Assembly (NCBI RefSeq): GCF_016861605.1
Contig: NZ_BOLM01000025.1
Location: forward strand, 1-36,062
DNA length: 36,062 nt
DNA from: Levilactobacillus wangkuiensis
Lineage (GTDB): Bacteria > Bacillota > Bacilli > Lactobacillales > Lactobacillaceae
Direction: 5' to 3'
Shown: positions 8,208 through 15,544 of the stretch, piece by piece
Layout: the number at the start of each line of letters is the position of its first letter
Numbering within the stretch: the first letter of the stretch is position 1
The notes under the pieces: model-generated
What the model was told of the DNA's origin: nothing
Seen by the model: the letters and a program-made list of their open reading frames with translations, nothing else
Database searches by the model: none
Translations under genes and position numbers: made by a program

Positions 8208-9275
8208 ATGTCTGACACACGTAAAACTCTCGAAGATTTCAAACCATTAGTTCAAGAATTCAATGAAAATTTCGAGTTTTTCAAAGGTCCCTTTTCCCAG
8301 TCTTCAATTTCTCCGAATTTTGAAGTTAATGGCACATTTCCAATTGTCTGGTTTGGAGATTTGAATTATTACTTATCCTCTGCTCCCTCACCTACCATTG
8401 TCACAATTGGTGCAAACCCATCAAATGCTGAATTTTCACCTGCTCGATTCTCCAATAAGGAAGCTAAACAACGCGTGGATCACATTTCAACAGATATGAT
8501 TGATGAAGAAATTTCATTCTTTAACGACTACTTCACCATGCCTGATCATATCCGCACCAATTACTTTAACACACTTGAAGAGACGTTAAACAAGGTCCTT
8601 CTTAACACCTCTAATAAAGAGGATAAAAATTATATTAGTTTTGGCTCACTTGATCGGTCAACTCATACAAAGCTCATACATATTGATGCCTTTAGTGCTG
8701 TTGCTACTACACCTCTATGGGGAAAACTAAAAAGTGACTCGAACACTCCTACTATTGCCGACATACTAACCTTTGCCAATAAAAACACTCCTGGATTATT
8801 TAATCGTGAAATTGATTCTCTTTCAAGTTTAGAGCATTCGGGTCATGAATTAGAAAACCGACTACTCGAACTGCTGAATCCTGATATCACTGTTTTTATG
8901 GGGACTTTCAACTACTTTGAGCAGAAAATGGTTTATGATTTTATTAAAGACTCTGATTTTCAATGTTACTCTAACAATTATTACTCTGATGATGATAAAC
9001 TAATTGGCTATCTTGGCAATACCACCAAACCTGAATATAAGAATAAGACCCTATCTGAGATACTTCAAATTACCCGAGATGAAAAACCCGACCTTAATAT
9101 AACACAGCCCTCTGCAGCCGTTTATGTTAAAGAGACAGACGATGGACCAAAATTCTTACTTTTCAAACGTAATGGACAATCCAATTTATTTCTCTCAGAC
9201 GAATTAGCAGCTGCCGTTAAAAACGCTAAGGACGATACGGATTCAAACAATGACGTTGCTCGAGTGTTTAAGTAA
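8208..9275 (+). CDS. Uracil-DNA-glycosylase-superfamily-like protein, AT-rich orphan
   Basis: This 355-residue protein has three patches reminiscent of the UDG fold. IVTIGANPSNAEF (about residues 64-76) resembles the glycine-asparagine-proline first motif. HIDAFSAVATTPLWG (about 155-169) resembles a segment of UDG-like families. LNPDITVFMGTFNYF (about 222-236) resembles the hydrophobic strand before the last motif. Assignment is by eye and moderate. AGGAGGT is ideally placed before 8208. Base and codon use are visibly more AT-rich than in neighbouring genes, and it stands alone between two terminators, which suggests horizontal acquisition. DNA repair or anti-phage roles are possible; no function is proven. 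Confidence 0.6.
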   Translation: MSDTRKTLEDFKPLVQEFNENFEFFKGPFSQSSISPNFEVNGTFPIVWFGDLNYYLSSAPSPTIVTIGANPSNAEFSPARFSNKEAKQRVDHISTDMIDEEISFFNDYFTMPDHIRTNYFNTLEETLNKVLLNTSNKEDKNYISFGSLDRSTHTKLIHIDAFSAVATTPLWGKLKSDSNTPTIADILTFANKNTPGLFNREIDSLSSLEHSGHELENRLLELLNPDITVFMGTFNYFEQKMVYDFIKDSDFQCYSNNYYSDDDKLIGYLGNTTKPEYKNKTLSEILQITRDEKPDLNITQPSAAVYVKETDDGPKFLLFKRNGQSNLFLSDELAAAVKNAKDDTDSNNDVARVFK

Positions 9276-9317
9276 ATAGTTATCAAATTTCAATAAAAAA
9301 GAACTTAAAAAAGCCTA

Positions 9318-9354
9318 AAAAAGAGCACCCAACCACATTGGTTAGGTGCTTTTG
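9318..9354. terminator. Bidirectional terminator between convergent genes
   Basis: AGCACC-C-AACC pairs with GGTT-AGGTGCT (9324-9350), with A-rich bases to the left and T-rich bases to the right. It can serve both the UDG-like gene and the minus-strand acetyltransferase operon. Confidence 0.8.
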
Positions 9355-9367
9355 CTTCTAGATTCGC

Positions 9368-9814
9368 TTATTCCCCGGTATACTGCACCGTCTGATGCTG
9401 AATACCAGCCTCTTCAAATGCATCACCAATGGGTTCAAAACCCAATTCTTTGTAGAAATCCATGGCCGTCAACTGGGCGTCCAATTCGACGTGCGCCACG
9501 TCTGAGCGCTTGGCATCGTGGATGATCTGCTTGATCAATTCCGCTGCGTAACCGTGCTTACGTTGATCAGCAACCGTGGCCACGCGTTGAATCTTCACGC
9601 GGTTCCCCGCCAGCATGTCGATTCGTGCCGTCGTGACGGGTTCATCGTCCACGTACCCGACGTAGTGCATCTTGTCTTCGTCGGTTCCGTCCAGTTCCAC
9701 CTTAGGGTCAATCCCCTGTTCTTCAATGAACACGTCCTTGCGCATTTGCAGGGCGTCTTGGTATACGGGGTTCAATTTACCCCAAGCCATTCTAATTTCC
9801 ATCAAACCATCCAT
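9368..9814 (-). CDS. GNAT-family N-acetyltransferase
   Basis: This 148-residue GNAT protein resembles the ElaA/YjcF type. The acetyl-CoA loop is visible as QRVATVADQRKHGYAAEL (Q/R-x-x-G-x-A pattern), followed by the strand VELDAQLTAMDFYKELGF typical of this fold. The acceptor is unknown. The start is six bases after the stop of the upstream phosphatase, so the two form an operon. Confidence 0.82.
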   Translation of the reverse strand: MDGLMEIRMAWGKLNPVYQDALQMRKDVFIEEQGIDPKVELDGTDEDKMHYVGYVDDEPVTTARIDMLAGNRVKIQRVATVADQRKHGYAAELIKQIIHDAKRSDVAHVELDAQLTAMDFYKELGFEPIGDAFEEAGIQHQTVQYTGE

Positions 9815-9820
9815 CCTCGC

Positions 9821-10486
9821 TTAATCTTTTTGGTTGTAGCTTAATACTTGAATGTCGTCCGGCGTCAGCAGTAGCTTCGTGACGCTCCCGTTCGCTGGCC
9901 GTTCACTTAGGTCATACTTACCCTGACCGTAACGTTCCATCAGGCTCAGCAACGTATTGCCGTGGCTGACCATCAAGACGTTGTCGCCGTCTTTCAAATC
10001 GGGGTTGTGGCGAATCAGGTTAAACGCTTGATCCACCCGCGCCCAGTACTCTTCGTTGTTTTCAGCTTGGCGGAACGGATCGGCTTCCTTCAAGAAGTCC
10101 TTGGCCTTGCCAATCGAGTATTTCTCTTCAATCGCCTTAAACGTTGGCACACCATGCGGCGCACCCGCCACGTACCAGGCCTGTGCCATGTCGGTGCCTT
10201 CGTAGTACCCGTAGAACTCTTCACGGAAGAAGGATGCCGTCGTCAGCTGAGCAGCCGGTGCCGAGTGGTTAGCGGTCAAAATGGCCTTGGCCGTCTGTTC
10301 AGCCCGCGTCGTGTCACTGCAGTAGGCCGCAGCGAATTGCACGTCCTGCAGGCGTTTCCCCGCGTTCTCGGCGTCTGCGATACCCGCCTCAGTCAATGGT
10401 GAATTGCTCCAGCCTTGGAGTTTATTGTAGATATTAAAATACGTTTGCCCATGACGGACCACGTACAGCGTGAGTTGTTTCGTCAT
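9821..10486 (-). CDS. Histidine phosphatase (phosphoglycerate-mutase-like)
   Basis: This 221-residue protein has the RHGQT phosphohistidine motif near residue 11 and the downstream VSHGNTL motif carrying the second catalytic His. FFREEFYGYYEG in the middle matches the acidic segment of the family. Such enzymes are phosphatases or cofactor-dependent mutases. The length and isolated context favour a broad-specificity phosphatase rather than the glycolytic mutase. AAAGGTGTG is about nine bases ahead of the ATG. It is first in a two-gene operon with the GNAT gene. Confidence 0.85.
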   Translation of the reverse strand: MTKQLTLYVVRHGQTYFNIYNKLQGWSNSPLTEAGIADAENAGKRLQDVQFAAAYCSDTTRAEQTAKAILTANHSAPAAQLTTASFFREEFYGYYEGTDMAQAWYVAGAPHGVPTFKAIEEKYSIGKAKDFLKEADPFRQAENNEEYWARVDQAFNLIRHNPDLKDGDNVLMVSHGNTLLSLMERYGQGKYDLSERPANGSVTKLLLTPDDIQVLSYNQKD

Positions 10487-10520
10487 AGCTAGTCACACCT
10501 TTCATTTAAAATCTATCTCT

Positions 10521-10529
10521 AGTGTACCA
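10521..10529 (-). promoter_or_regulatory. Putative extended -10 promoter of the phosphatase-GNAT operon
   Basis: On the minus strand TGG-TACACT gives an extended -10 box, with TACACT at 10521-10526, about 35 bases before the start codon. No convincing -35 box is seen. Confidence 0.5.
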
Positions 10530-10626
10530 AAGATACTGCGGTAGCGGTTACAATTTCGCAGTCTGACTTAAAGTTTTCCTAAACTTGCCCCCAAAACGGC
10601 CACAGCCCCCCGAACTTTGGTACGCT

Positions 10627-10917
10627 GGGTTGAACGCAGATTGCCTCGTCTCCGGGGCGGTGAAAACGACTGTGCTAGCTTCGTTCCCGCCGGCGGATTC
10701 AAGCTGCCCTGCTGTGGGGAACGGTGCCAGCCTGAGAAACGGTCTGCCACCTCGCCTTGAAGCCTGGAAAACCACCAGTCTCCATGGTCGTCCCATGTTC
10801 TAGGCTGAGAAAATCATTCAGCCAAGAACATCGACACAGCTGGTCACCTTGATCCGCCTCTGGTCACTGCACGAGCTGGCATTTTCACCACCCCTGCGGC
10901 TGACACTGGTTCACCCC
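10627..10917 (-). repeat. Structured intergenic element E3 (long composite subtype)
   Basis: This 291-bp minus-strand copy starts GGGGTGAAC and ends GTTCAACCC. It has the GCCGCAGG arm and the stem GGGGTGGTGAAAA/TTTTCACCGCCCC. A linker AGTGACCAGAGGCG follows. The inner stem GGCGGAT-CAAG pairs with CTTG-A-ATCCGCC. A core follows with closing helix GCTGTG/CACAGC, a GTGTCG, and three hairpins. The third contains CAG-A-CC-GTTTCTCA-GG-CTG. It occupies the divergent gap between the phosphatase and ltaS. Confidence 0.85.
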
Positions 10918-11202
10918 GCACCAACATCGACGGGATTGTCCTTGTTGGGTGGTTTTTTCTGTGTCTTGGTCTGCTTTATCCGTTAAGGTCCGTATAATTG
11001 GAACAGGCAGTGATTGCGTCATGTAATTAATGGGACATATACAATAGAAGAAAAGTAATTAAATAACTAGTCTATTCGTCCTTACGTACTAACCGTTTTA
11101 CCCGTCATCATAACCTTGTTAGGTACTAGTTTCTACTATATTGGTTACACCCTCACACCACCCCCCTAGTCCATCTACCAGTAACTGACGGGAAGTCCGT
11201 CA
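10918..11202. other. Gene-free AT-rich stretch between E3 and E4
   Basis: No gene is supported here. TATAAT at 10993-10998 could be a -10 box for a long leader in front of ltaS, but there is no clear -35 box. CACC-AACA with TGTT-G-GGTG near 10918-10950, followed by TTTTTT, is a possible weak plus-strand terminator. A hairpin CTGACGG/CCGTCAG lies at about 11184-11202, just before E4. Confidence 0.4.
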
Positions 11203-11345
11203 GGTGAGCCGGAGGTGACCAGACAGAACCCCGTGTCGGTGGTTTTAGTCGAGCGTTCTTCTCGACTTAGACCACGGCCGAGCTTGTAGACTCACGGTCT
11301 TGGTGATAGTTCTACATCTGATTGATACTTGCCCACAGCACACCA
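11203..11345 (+). repeat. Structured intergenic element E4 (degenerate core subtype)
   Basis: This partial plus-strand copy keeps GAGCCGGAGG, GTGTCGGTGG and the hairpin pairing GGTTTTAGTCGAG with CTCGACTTAGACC (11240-11273), including the mismatch at TTAG/CTTA. It also keeps a second hairpin TGTAG-A/CTACA and the terminal CCCACAG. The third hairpin with the GCTTCTCA-like loop is missing and the outer arms do not pair well. It therefore looks decayed or truncated. Confidence 0.7.
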
Positions 11346-11376
11346 CCCCACGTCTCATATACCAGACAACGTTGCC

Positions 11377-11583
11377 GTGCCCCACTCGGTGTGCTGGAGC
11401 GGTTAGCCACCCTCCCTGTGTCGGTGGTCTTTGGTGAGTGATCTTCTCACCTTAGACCACGGCCGAGTTGGGAGACTTACGGGTTTAGTAAGGCTCCCAA
11501 CCGCCCTGAAGACCGCACCTCAGGCTTCAGGTCTGCCCCACAGGTAGGGTGGCTAACCAGTGGAAGCATACCGAGTGGGGCAC
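11377..11583 (+). repeat. Structured intergenic element E5 (best-preserved core subtype)
   Basis: The terminal arms GTGCCCCACTCGGT (11377-11390) and 11570-11583 pair over 14 bases. An inner stem GGTTAGCCACCCT (11401-11413) pairs with 11546-11558 over 13 bases. Between them GGA faces GGA in the conserved internal loop. The core closes with CCTGTG/CACAGG. Hairpin one is 11424-11460, hairpin two pairs GTTGGGAG with CTCCCAAC (11467-11501), and hairpin three is CCTGAAG-A-CC-GCACCTCA-GG-CTTCAGG (11505-11531). It ends 61 bases before the ltaS start, directly against the ltaS -10 box. Confidence 0.92.
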
Positions 11584-11597
11584 AACCCAAAGTTATA

Positions 11598-11606
11598 TGG
11601 TAGAAT
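11598..11606 (+). promoter_or_regulatory. Putative extended -10 promoter of ltaS
   Basis: TGG-TAGAAT matches an extended -10 box (TAGAAT 11601-11606) and begins 15 bases after the end of E5. Any -35 contact would fall inside the E5 arm, so the element borders or contributes to the promoter. Confidence 0.5.
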
Positions 11607-11644
11607 GAGACTACTTTATCCGCACACGAAGGAGCGAACGCACC

Positions 11645-13777
11645 GTGGAACGTTTCAAAAAAATATGGGCCAGAACCGGGACTCGCATGGGCTTTGTCAC
11701 CCTGCTGGTCGTCCTGTTCTGGTTGAAGACTTTACTCGCCTATTTCGTCGACTTTAAGCTGGGACTCAGCGATCCGTTTCAATTCCTGATTCTCCTCCTG
11801 AATCCCCTAGCGACAACGATTCTGTTGTTCGGGTTGGCGTTATATTTCAAACGAGCGCGCTTCTTCTACCCGTTTATCTTTCTCATCGACATCCTCAACA
11901 GCCTGCTGCTGTACATCAACGTCATCTACTTCCGCGAGTTCACGGACTTCATGACCGTCAGCACCATGCTGGGCTATTCCAAGGTCGACCAGGGACTCTC
12001 CGGGAGCTCGCTGGCCCTGACCTCGCCGCACGACCTTCTGTACTGGCTCGACCTCGTGCTCGTGCTGGCACTGATGGCCACGCGGCGTATCTACCTCGAC
12101 CCGCGGCCGCTAAATAAGCGCGTCGGCCTCGCCGTCACCTCCAGCGCCCTCCTGCTGTTCACGGTCAACCTAACCCTGGGCGAAATGGACCGACCGCAAC
12201 TGTTGACGCGGACCTTTGACCGGACCTACTTGGTGAAATACCTGGGGCTGGACGCCTTCACCGTTTATGATGGCATCAAGTCGCAGCACACCAGTGAACT
12301 GCGGTCGCACGCCAAGAAGTCCGAGCTCAGTGGCATTTTAAAATACGTGCACAAGAATTACGCGGCCCCCGACAAGAGCATGTACGGCGTCGCCAAGGGT
12401 AAAAACGTCATCATCATTCACCTGGAAAGCTTCCAGCAATTCTTGATCAACAAGAAGGTCAACGGCCAAGAGGTCACACCGTTTTTGAACAAACTCTATA
12501 AGAGCAAGGCGACCTATAGCTTCGACAACTTCTTCCATGAAGTCGGCCAAGGCAAGACGTCCGACGCCGAAACCATGCTGGAAACCGGGACGTACGGCCT
12601 GCCACAAGGGTCGCTATTTACCCAACTCGGGAATGACAACACCTTCCAGGCGGCACCCGCCATTTTCGACCAGGCCGGCTACAGCACCGCGGTCTTCCAC
12701 GGAAACGTAGCCAGCTTCTGGAATCGCAGCAACACCTACAAGAACCTGGGTTACCAGTACTTCTTCGATGCCAGCTACTACGACACCTCGGGCGATAAAT
12801 CCCTGGGCTATGGCTTAAAGGATAAGCTATTGTTCAACGATTCCGTGAAGTACCTCCAGCATCTCCAGCAGCCATTTTACGTGAAATACCTGACCGTCAC
12901 CAACCACTTCCCGTTCACGCTGGACAGTGAAGATTCCAGCTTCAAGACGCCAAATACTGGTGACAAGACGGTCGATAACTACTTCAAGACCGCCCACTAC
13001 CTCGATCAATCCATCAAGGAATTCTACGCCTACCTGCACAAATCCGGGCTGGCTAAAAATTCGCTGGTCATGATCTACGGGGATCACTACGGTATTTCCA
13101 ACTCGTCAAACAAGAGCCTGGCGAAGTTGCTCGGGGTCAATCCGGACGACTGGAACGACTACGACAACGCCCAGCTCCAACGCGTGCCACTGATGTTTAA
13201 CATGCCCGGCTACAAGAAGGGTAAAGTTGAACACACCTATGGCGGCGAGGTCGACGTGCTGCCAACGCTGATGCACCTGATGGGCATGAATACCAAGAAA
13301 TACATTCAGTTCGGGACCGACCTGTTCTCCAAGGCTCACAATCCGGTCGTGGCTTTCCGTAACCGCGATTGGGTCAGCCCGGACTACACGTCCATCGACG
13401 GCACCGTTTACAGCAACAAGACCCAAGAGGAGATTCATCCCAACAAGACGCTGCAGGCCAAGCTAGACGCCATGCAAAAGCACGTCAACCAGGGCTTGAA
13501 CGACTCCGATTCGCTGAACCAAAAGAATCTCCTGCGTTTCTTCCATCCAAAAGGTTTCACCGCCGTTGACCCGTCCGATTACAACTATTCCGACGGACTG
13601 GAAAAGGAAGAGAAGTTGGAGAAGAAGTTGGGCTTGAAGTCAACTAGCCTGTTCTCCCGTAACGGGGACAAGTCGACGCAGCCGTTCTATAAGACGGACG
13701 CGCCAGAGCTGGGGCACAAGACCACCGATTCCAACCGAATCAAGATCACCAACCAAGACGACACTAGCGGGAAGTAG
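11645..13777 (+). CDS. ltaS: Lipoteichoic acid synthase-type sulfatase-fold phosphoglycerol transferase
   Basis: This 710-residue protein has about five N-terminal helices (residues 16-195), then an extracellular sulfatase-fold domain. KNVIIIHLESFQ (Glu at about 261) and GQGKTSDAE (catalytic Thr at about 305) match the metal site and nucleophile of LtaS. GDHYG and the following region complete the metal ligands. It transfers glycerolphosphate from phosphatidylglycerol to build lipoteichoic acid on the outer membrane face. The start is GTG at 11645 with AAGGAGCG upstream. It appears monocistronic, with elements E3-E5 upstream and E6-E7 downstream. Lactobacilli often have several LtaS paralogues, so this may not be the main one. 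Confidence 0.93.
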   Translation: MERFKKIWARTGTRMGFVTLLVVLFWLKTLLAYFVDFKLGLSDPFQFLILLLNPLATTILLFGLALYFKRARFFYPFIFLIDILNSLLLYINVIYFREFTDFMTVSTMLGYSKVDQGLSGSSLALTSPHDLLYWLDLVLVLALMATRRIYLDPRPLNKRVGLAVTSSALLLFTVNLTLGEMDRPQLLTRTFDRTYLVKYLGLDAFTVYDGIKSQHTSELRSHAKKSELSGILKYVHKNYAAPDKSMYGVAKGKNVIIIHLESFQQFLINKKVNGQEVTPFLNKLYKSKATYSFDNFFHEVGQGKTSDAETMLETGTYGLPQGSLFTQLGNDNTFQAAPAIFDQAGYSTAVFHGNVASFWNRSNTYKNLGYQYFFDASYYDTSGDKSLGYGLKDKLLFNDSVKYLQHLQQPFYVKYLTVTNHFPFTLDSEDSSFKTPNTGDKTVDNYFKTAHYLDQSIKEFYAYLHKSGLAKNSLVMIYGDHYGISNSSNKSLAKLLGVNPDDWNDYDNAQLQRVPLMFNMPGYKKGKVEHTYGGEVDVLPTLMHLMGMNTKKYIQFGTDLFSKAHNPVVAFRNRDWVSPDYTSIDGTVYSNKTQEEIHPNKTLQAKLDAMQKHVNQGLNDSDSLNQKNLLRFFHPKGFTAVDPSDYNYSDGLEKEEKLEKKLGLKSTSLFSRNGDKSTQPFYKTDAPELGHKTTDSNRIKITNQDDTSGK

Positions 13778-13830
13778 CTCCTCACTCCGCCTACGAAATT
13801 TCAAGGAACTCCGCCTGTGGGGTAACTGCC

Positions 13831-14009
13831 GCCTGCGTCGGTTAGGTGCTCCCACCCTATGGGGCACGGACGAAGCCTGTGAAGCGGTCTTCGCCCTTGT
13901 GTTCAAGCCTCGCCCAACCCGCGAGTCTCGAACGCATCCCGTGCTGTAAGGCCGGCAAACCACCGGCCAACACCACCGACACAGGGTTCCGCACCTAACC
14001 GACTCCGGC
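13831..14009 (-). repeat. Structured intergenic element E6 (core subtype)
   Basis: On the minus strand the arms read GCC-GGA-G then TCGGTTAGGTGC, pairing over 12 bases with GCACCTAACCGA, then C-GCA-GGC: a perfect GGA/GCA internal loop. The core has ACCCTGTG closing with CATAGGGT through a G.T pair, followed by GTGTCGGTGG. Its third hairpin is CGAAG-A-CC-GCTTCACA-GG-CTTCG. It lies about 50 bases after the ltaS stop. Confidence 0.88.
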
Positions 14010-14093
14010 TAAGATTGACCATGTCCTTCCGATTGGTTGGTTTGGGTTGTTATCTGATTGGTTGCTCTATATAAAATTGTTTTCTATGCAAAT

Positions 14094-14140
14094 AAAGAAG
14101 CTGTCCGTTCAATCATTACGATTGTCCGAGCAGCTTCTTT
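14094..14140. terminator. Terminator-like hairpin between E6 and E7
   Basis: AAAGAAGCTG (14094-14103) pairs perfectly with CAGCTTCTTT (14131-14140). A-rich and T-rich flanks make it usable from either side. It is the only obvious terminator for ltaS, placed beyond E6. Confidence 0.65.
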
Positions 14141-14176
14141 GCGTTTATGAAATTTTCTTCTATGGTTAAGGTAAGT

Positions 14177-14308
14177 AGTTGTGGCTAATCATCAATGGGT
14201 GGTGAAGTTACCACACTACTGATGTACTCCACCACTACAAAGGGAGTTAAACCACGTCCGGGCCACGGCACTTCGCGGTCCACCCCAATTTACTGGTCGG
14301 GCCACAAC
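14177..14308. other. Unassigned inverted-repeat-rich stretch left of E7
   Basis: No gene is supported. GTTGTGGC (14178-14185) pairs with GCCACAAC (14301-14308) and encloses a hairpin GTGGT/ACCAC (14199-14214) and a smaller one, CCaCG/CGcGG. It may be a decayed element of another kind; it lacks the E-family motifs. Confidence 0.35.
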
Positions 14309-14310
14309 AT

Positions 14311-14493
14311 CAGCCGTAAGGCAGCCAGTACGGAAGCCTGTGTCGATTTAGTTTGTCGGCGTCTTTCGCCGGCTTACTAAACGGGACGCCTTAGAGACGC
14401 CGAATTCAGGCGGCTCTAAGCGCCTTGGAAGACCGCCTTCCAGGCTTCCAAGGTTGCCCCACAGGCTGGGAGTACTGGCTGCCGTCGGCGGCA
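14311..14493 (+). repeat. Structured intergenic element E7 (core subtype)
   Basis: GGCAGCCAGTAC (14320-14331) pairs over 12 bases with 14472-14483, flanked by AGCCGTAA and GTCGGCGG, a variant of the usual internal loop. The closing helix is GCCTGTG/CACAGGC. Hairpin one pairs TTTAGT with ACTAAA around T.T mismatches. Hairpin two pairs CTTAGAG with CTCTAAG and has a bulged A. Hairpin three is CCTTGGAAG-A-CC-GCCTTCCA-GG-CTTCCAAGG. It lies just beyond the 3' end of the reductase gene. Confidence 0.88.
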
Positions 14494-14524
14494 ATCTCCC
14501 ACAACCTCATCAGCAATCTAAAAA

Positions 14525-15511
14525 TCAAAGACCGAGCGAAGTGCTGTGGACCGGGCCGTGGTGGTCGGGGAAGAAGCGGGTCATGATCGACCGCACCGCC
14601 ACCGGCGCCTCACCATACCCCGTCGCAATCAACGGCTGTTTACCCGGATACATGACCCCATCGCCAATCGCGTAGATACCATCCACGCTGGTGGCCATGG
14701 TCGAATCGACCGCAATCAGGCGTTGGCTCTCGGCCAGTTGGACGTCCCATTTAGCCAGGGCACTGTGGTCCGACGTGAAACCGTAGCTGACGACCAGGTC
14801 ATCCACGGTCATGTGGACCGGGTCACCCGTCTGTCCGACTGGCTTTAGCGTGACGTCCAAGCCGGCCGGCGTTTCCGCTAAGTCGCGAATCAGGTACGGC
14901 GTTTGGACGTGGACGCTGGACTGCTGCAACAGGTCGACCATGTGCGGTAACCCGCGGAACTGGGCGCGCCGATGAAGCAGCGTCACGGACTTGGCGACCG
15001 GTTCCAGCATTAGTGCCTGGTCGATGGCGGCGTCCCCACCCCCGGCAACCATGACGTCCTTATCACGGAAACGTTCGAGGTCGCGAACGCTGTAGAAAAG
15101 GTGTTTGCCAGTCAGGGCGTCCGCCGTGGCCACGTTTAATTTCCGTGGCGCAAAGGCCCCGTTGCCAATGGCGACGATCACCGCTTTGCTCTGCGATGTG
15201 CCGGCTGGCGTGGTGATGGTAAAGCCGTCTTCGGTGGCCGTCACGTTGGTCACTGTCTCCCCCGTTTTAATTGTCAGGGGAAATTGGGCATTTTGCTTTT
15301 GCTGGTTGGCAATCAGGTCGCGCCCACTCACGGCGGGGAGGCCGGCCACGTCTAAAATAGTTTTCTCAGGATACAGGGCGTTGACCTGCCCACCCAGCTC
15401 GGCCAGGCTCTCGATGACCTGCGTCTTGGCATTGTTCATGCCGGCGTAAAAGGCCGCGAACATGCCGGCGGGGCCGCCCCCGATAATCGTGATATCAAAT
15501 TGCTCAGTCAT
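14525..15511 (-). CDS. Type 2 ferredoxin/flavodoxin-NADP(+) reductase (YumC-like)
   Basis: This 328-residue protein of the thioredoxin-reductase-like flavoprotein fold has the FAD motif GGGPAG at residues 11-16, the NADP motif VAGGGDAAIDQAL at mid-length, and the C-terminal FAD segment YAIGDGV. The CxxC pair of true thioredoxin reductases is absent from the NADP domain, which identifies the ferredoxin reductase type. It should shuttle electrons between NADPH and ferredoxin or flavodoxin. An in-frame ATG at 15553 lies inside the divergent gene; AAAGGATT seven bases ahead of 15511 supports the shorter form. Its start is only 33 bases from that of the divergent hydrolase. Confidence 0.88.
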   Translation of the reverse strand: MTEQFDITIIGGGPAGMFAAFYAGMNNAKTQVIESLAELGGQVNALYPEKTILDVAGLPAVSGRDLIANQQKQNAQFPLTIKTGETVTNVTATEDGFTITTPAGTSQSKAVIVAIGNGAFAPRKLNVATADALTGKHLFYSVRDLERFRDKDVMVAGGGDAAIDQALMLEPVAKSVTLLHRRAQFRGLPHMVDLLQQSSVHVQTPYLIRDLAETPAGLDVTLKPVGQTGDPVHMTVDDLVVSYGFTSDHSALAKWDVQLAESQRLIAVDSTMATSVDGIYAIGDGVMYPGKQPLIATGYGEAPVAVRSIMTRFFPDHHGPVHSTSLGL

Positions 15512-15544
15512 TTTATCAAAATCCTTTCTAAGGAGGTGGTCTTT

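Noticed and set aside
10548-10803. Several short open frames on both strands within E3
   Set aside because: They have no ribosome site and run through palindromic element sequence, so they are by-products of structure.
14195-14675. Short frames through E7 and the reductase 3' end
   Set aside because: No start signal; they overlap the structured element or are antisense to a certain gene.
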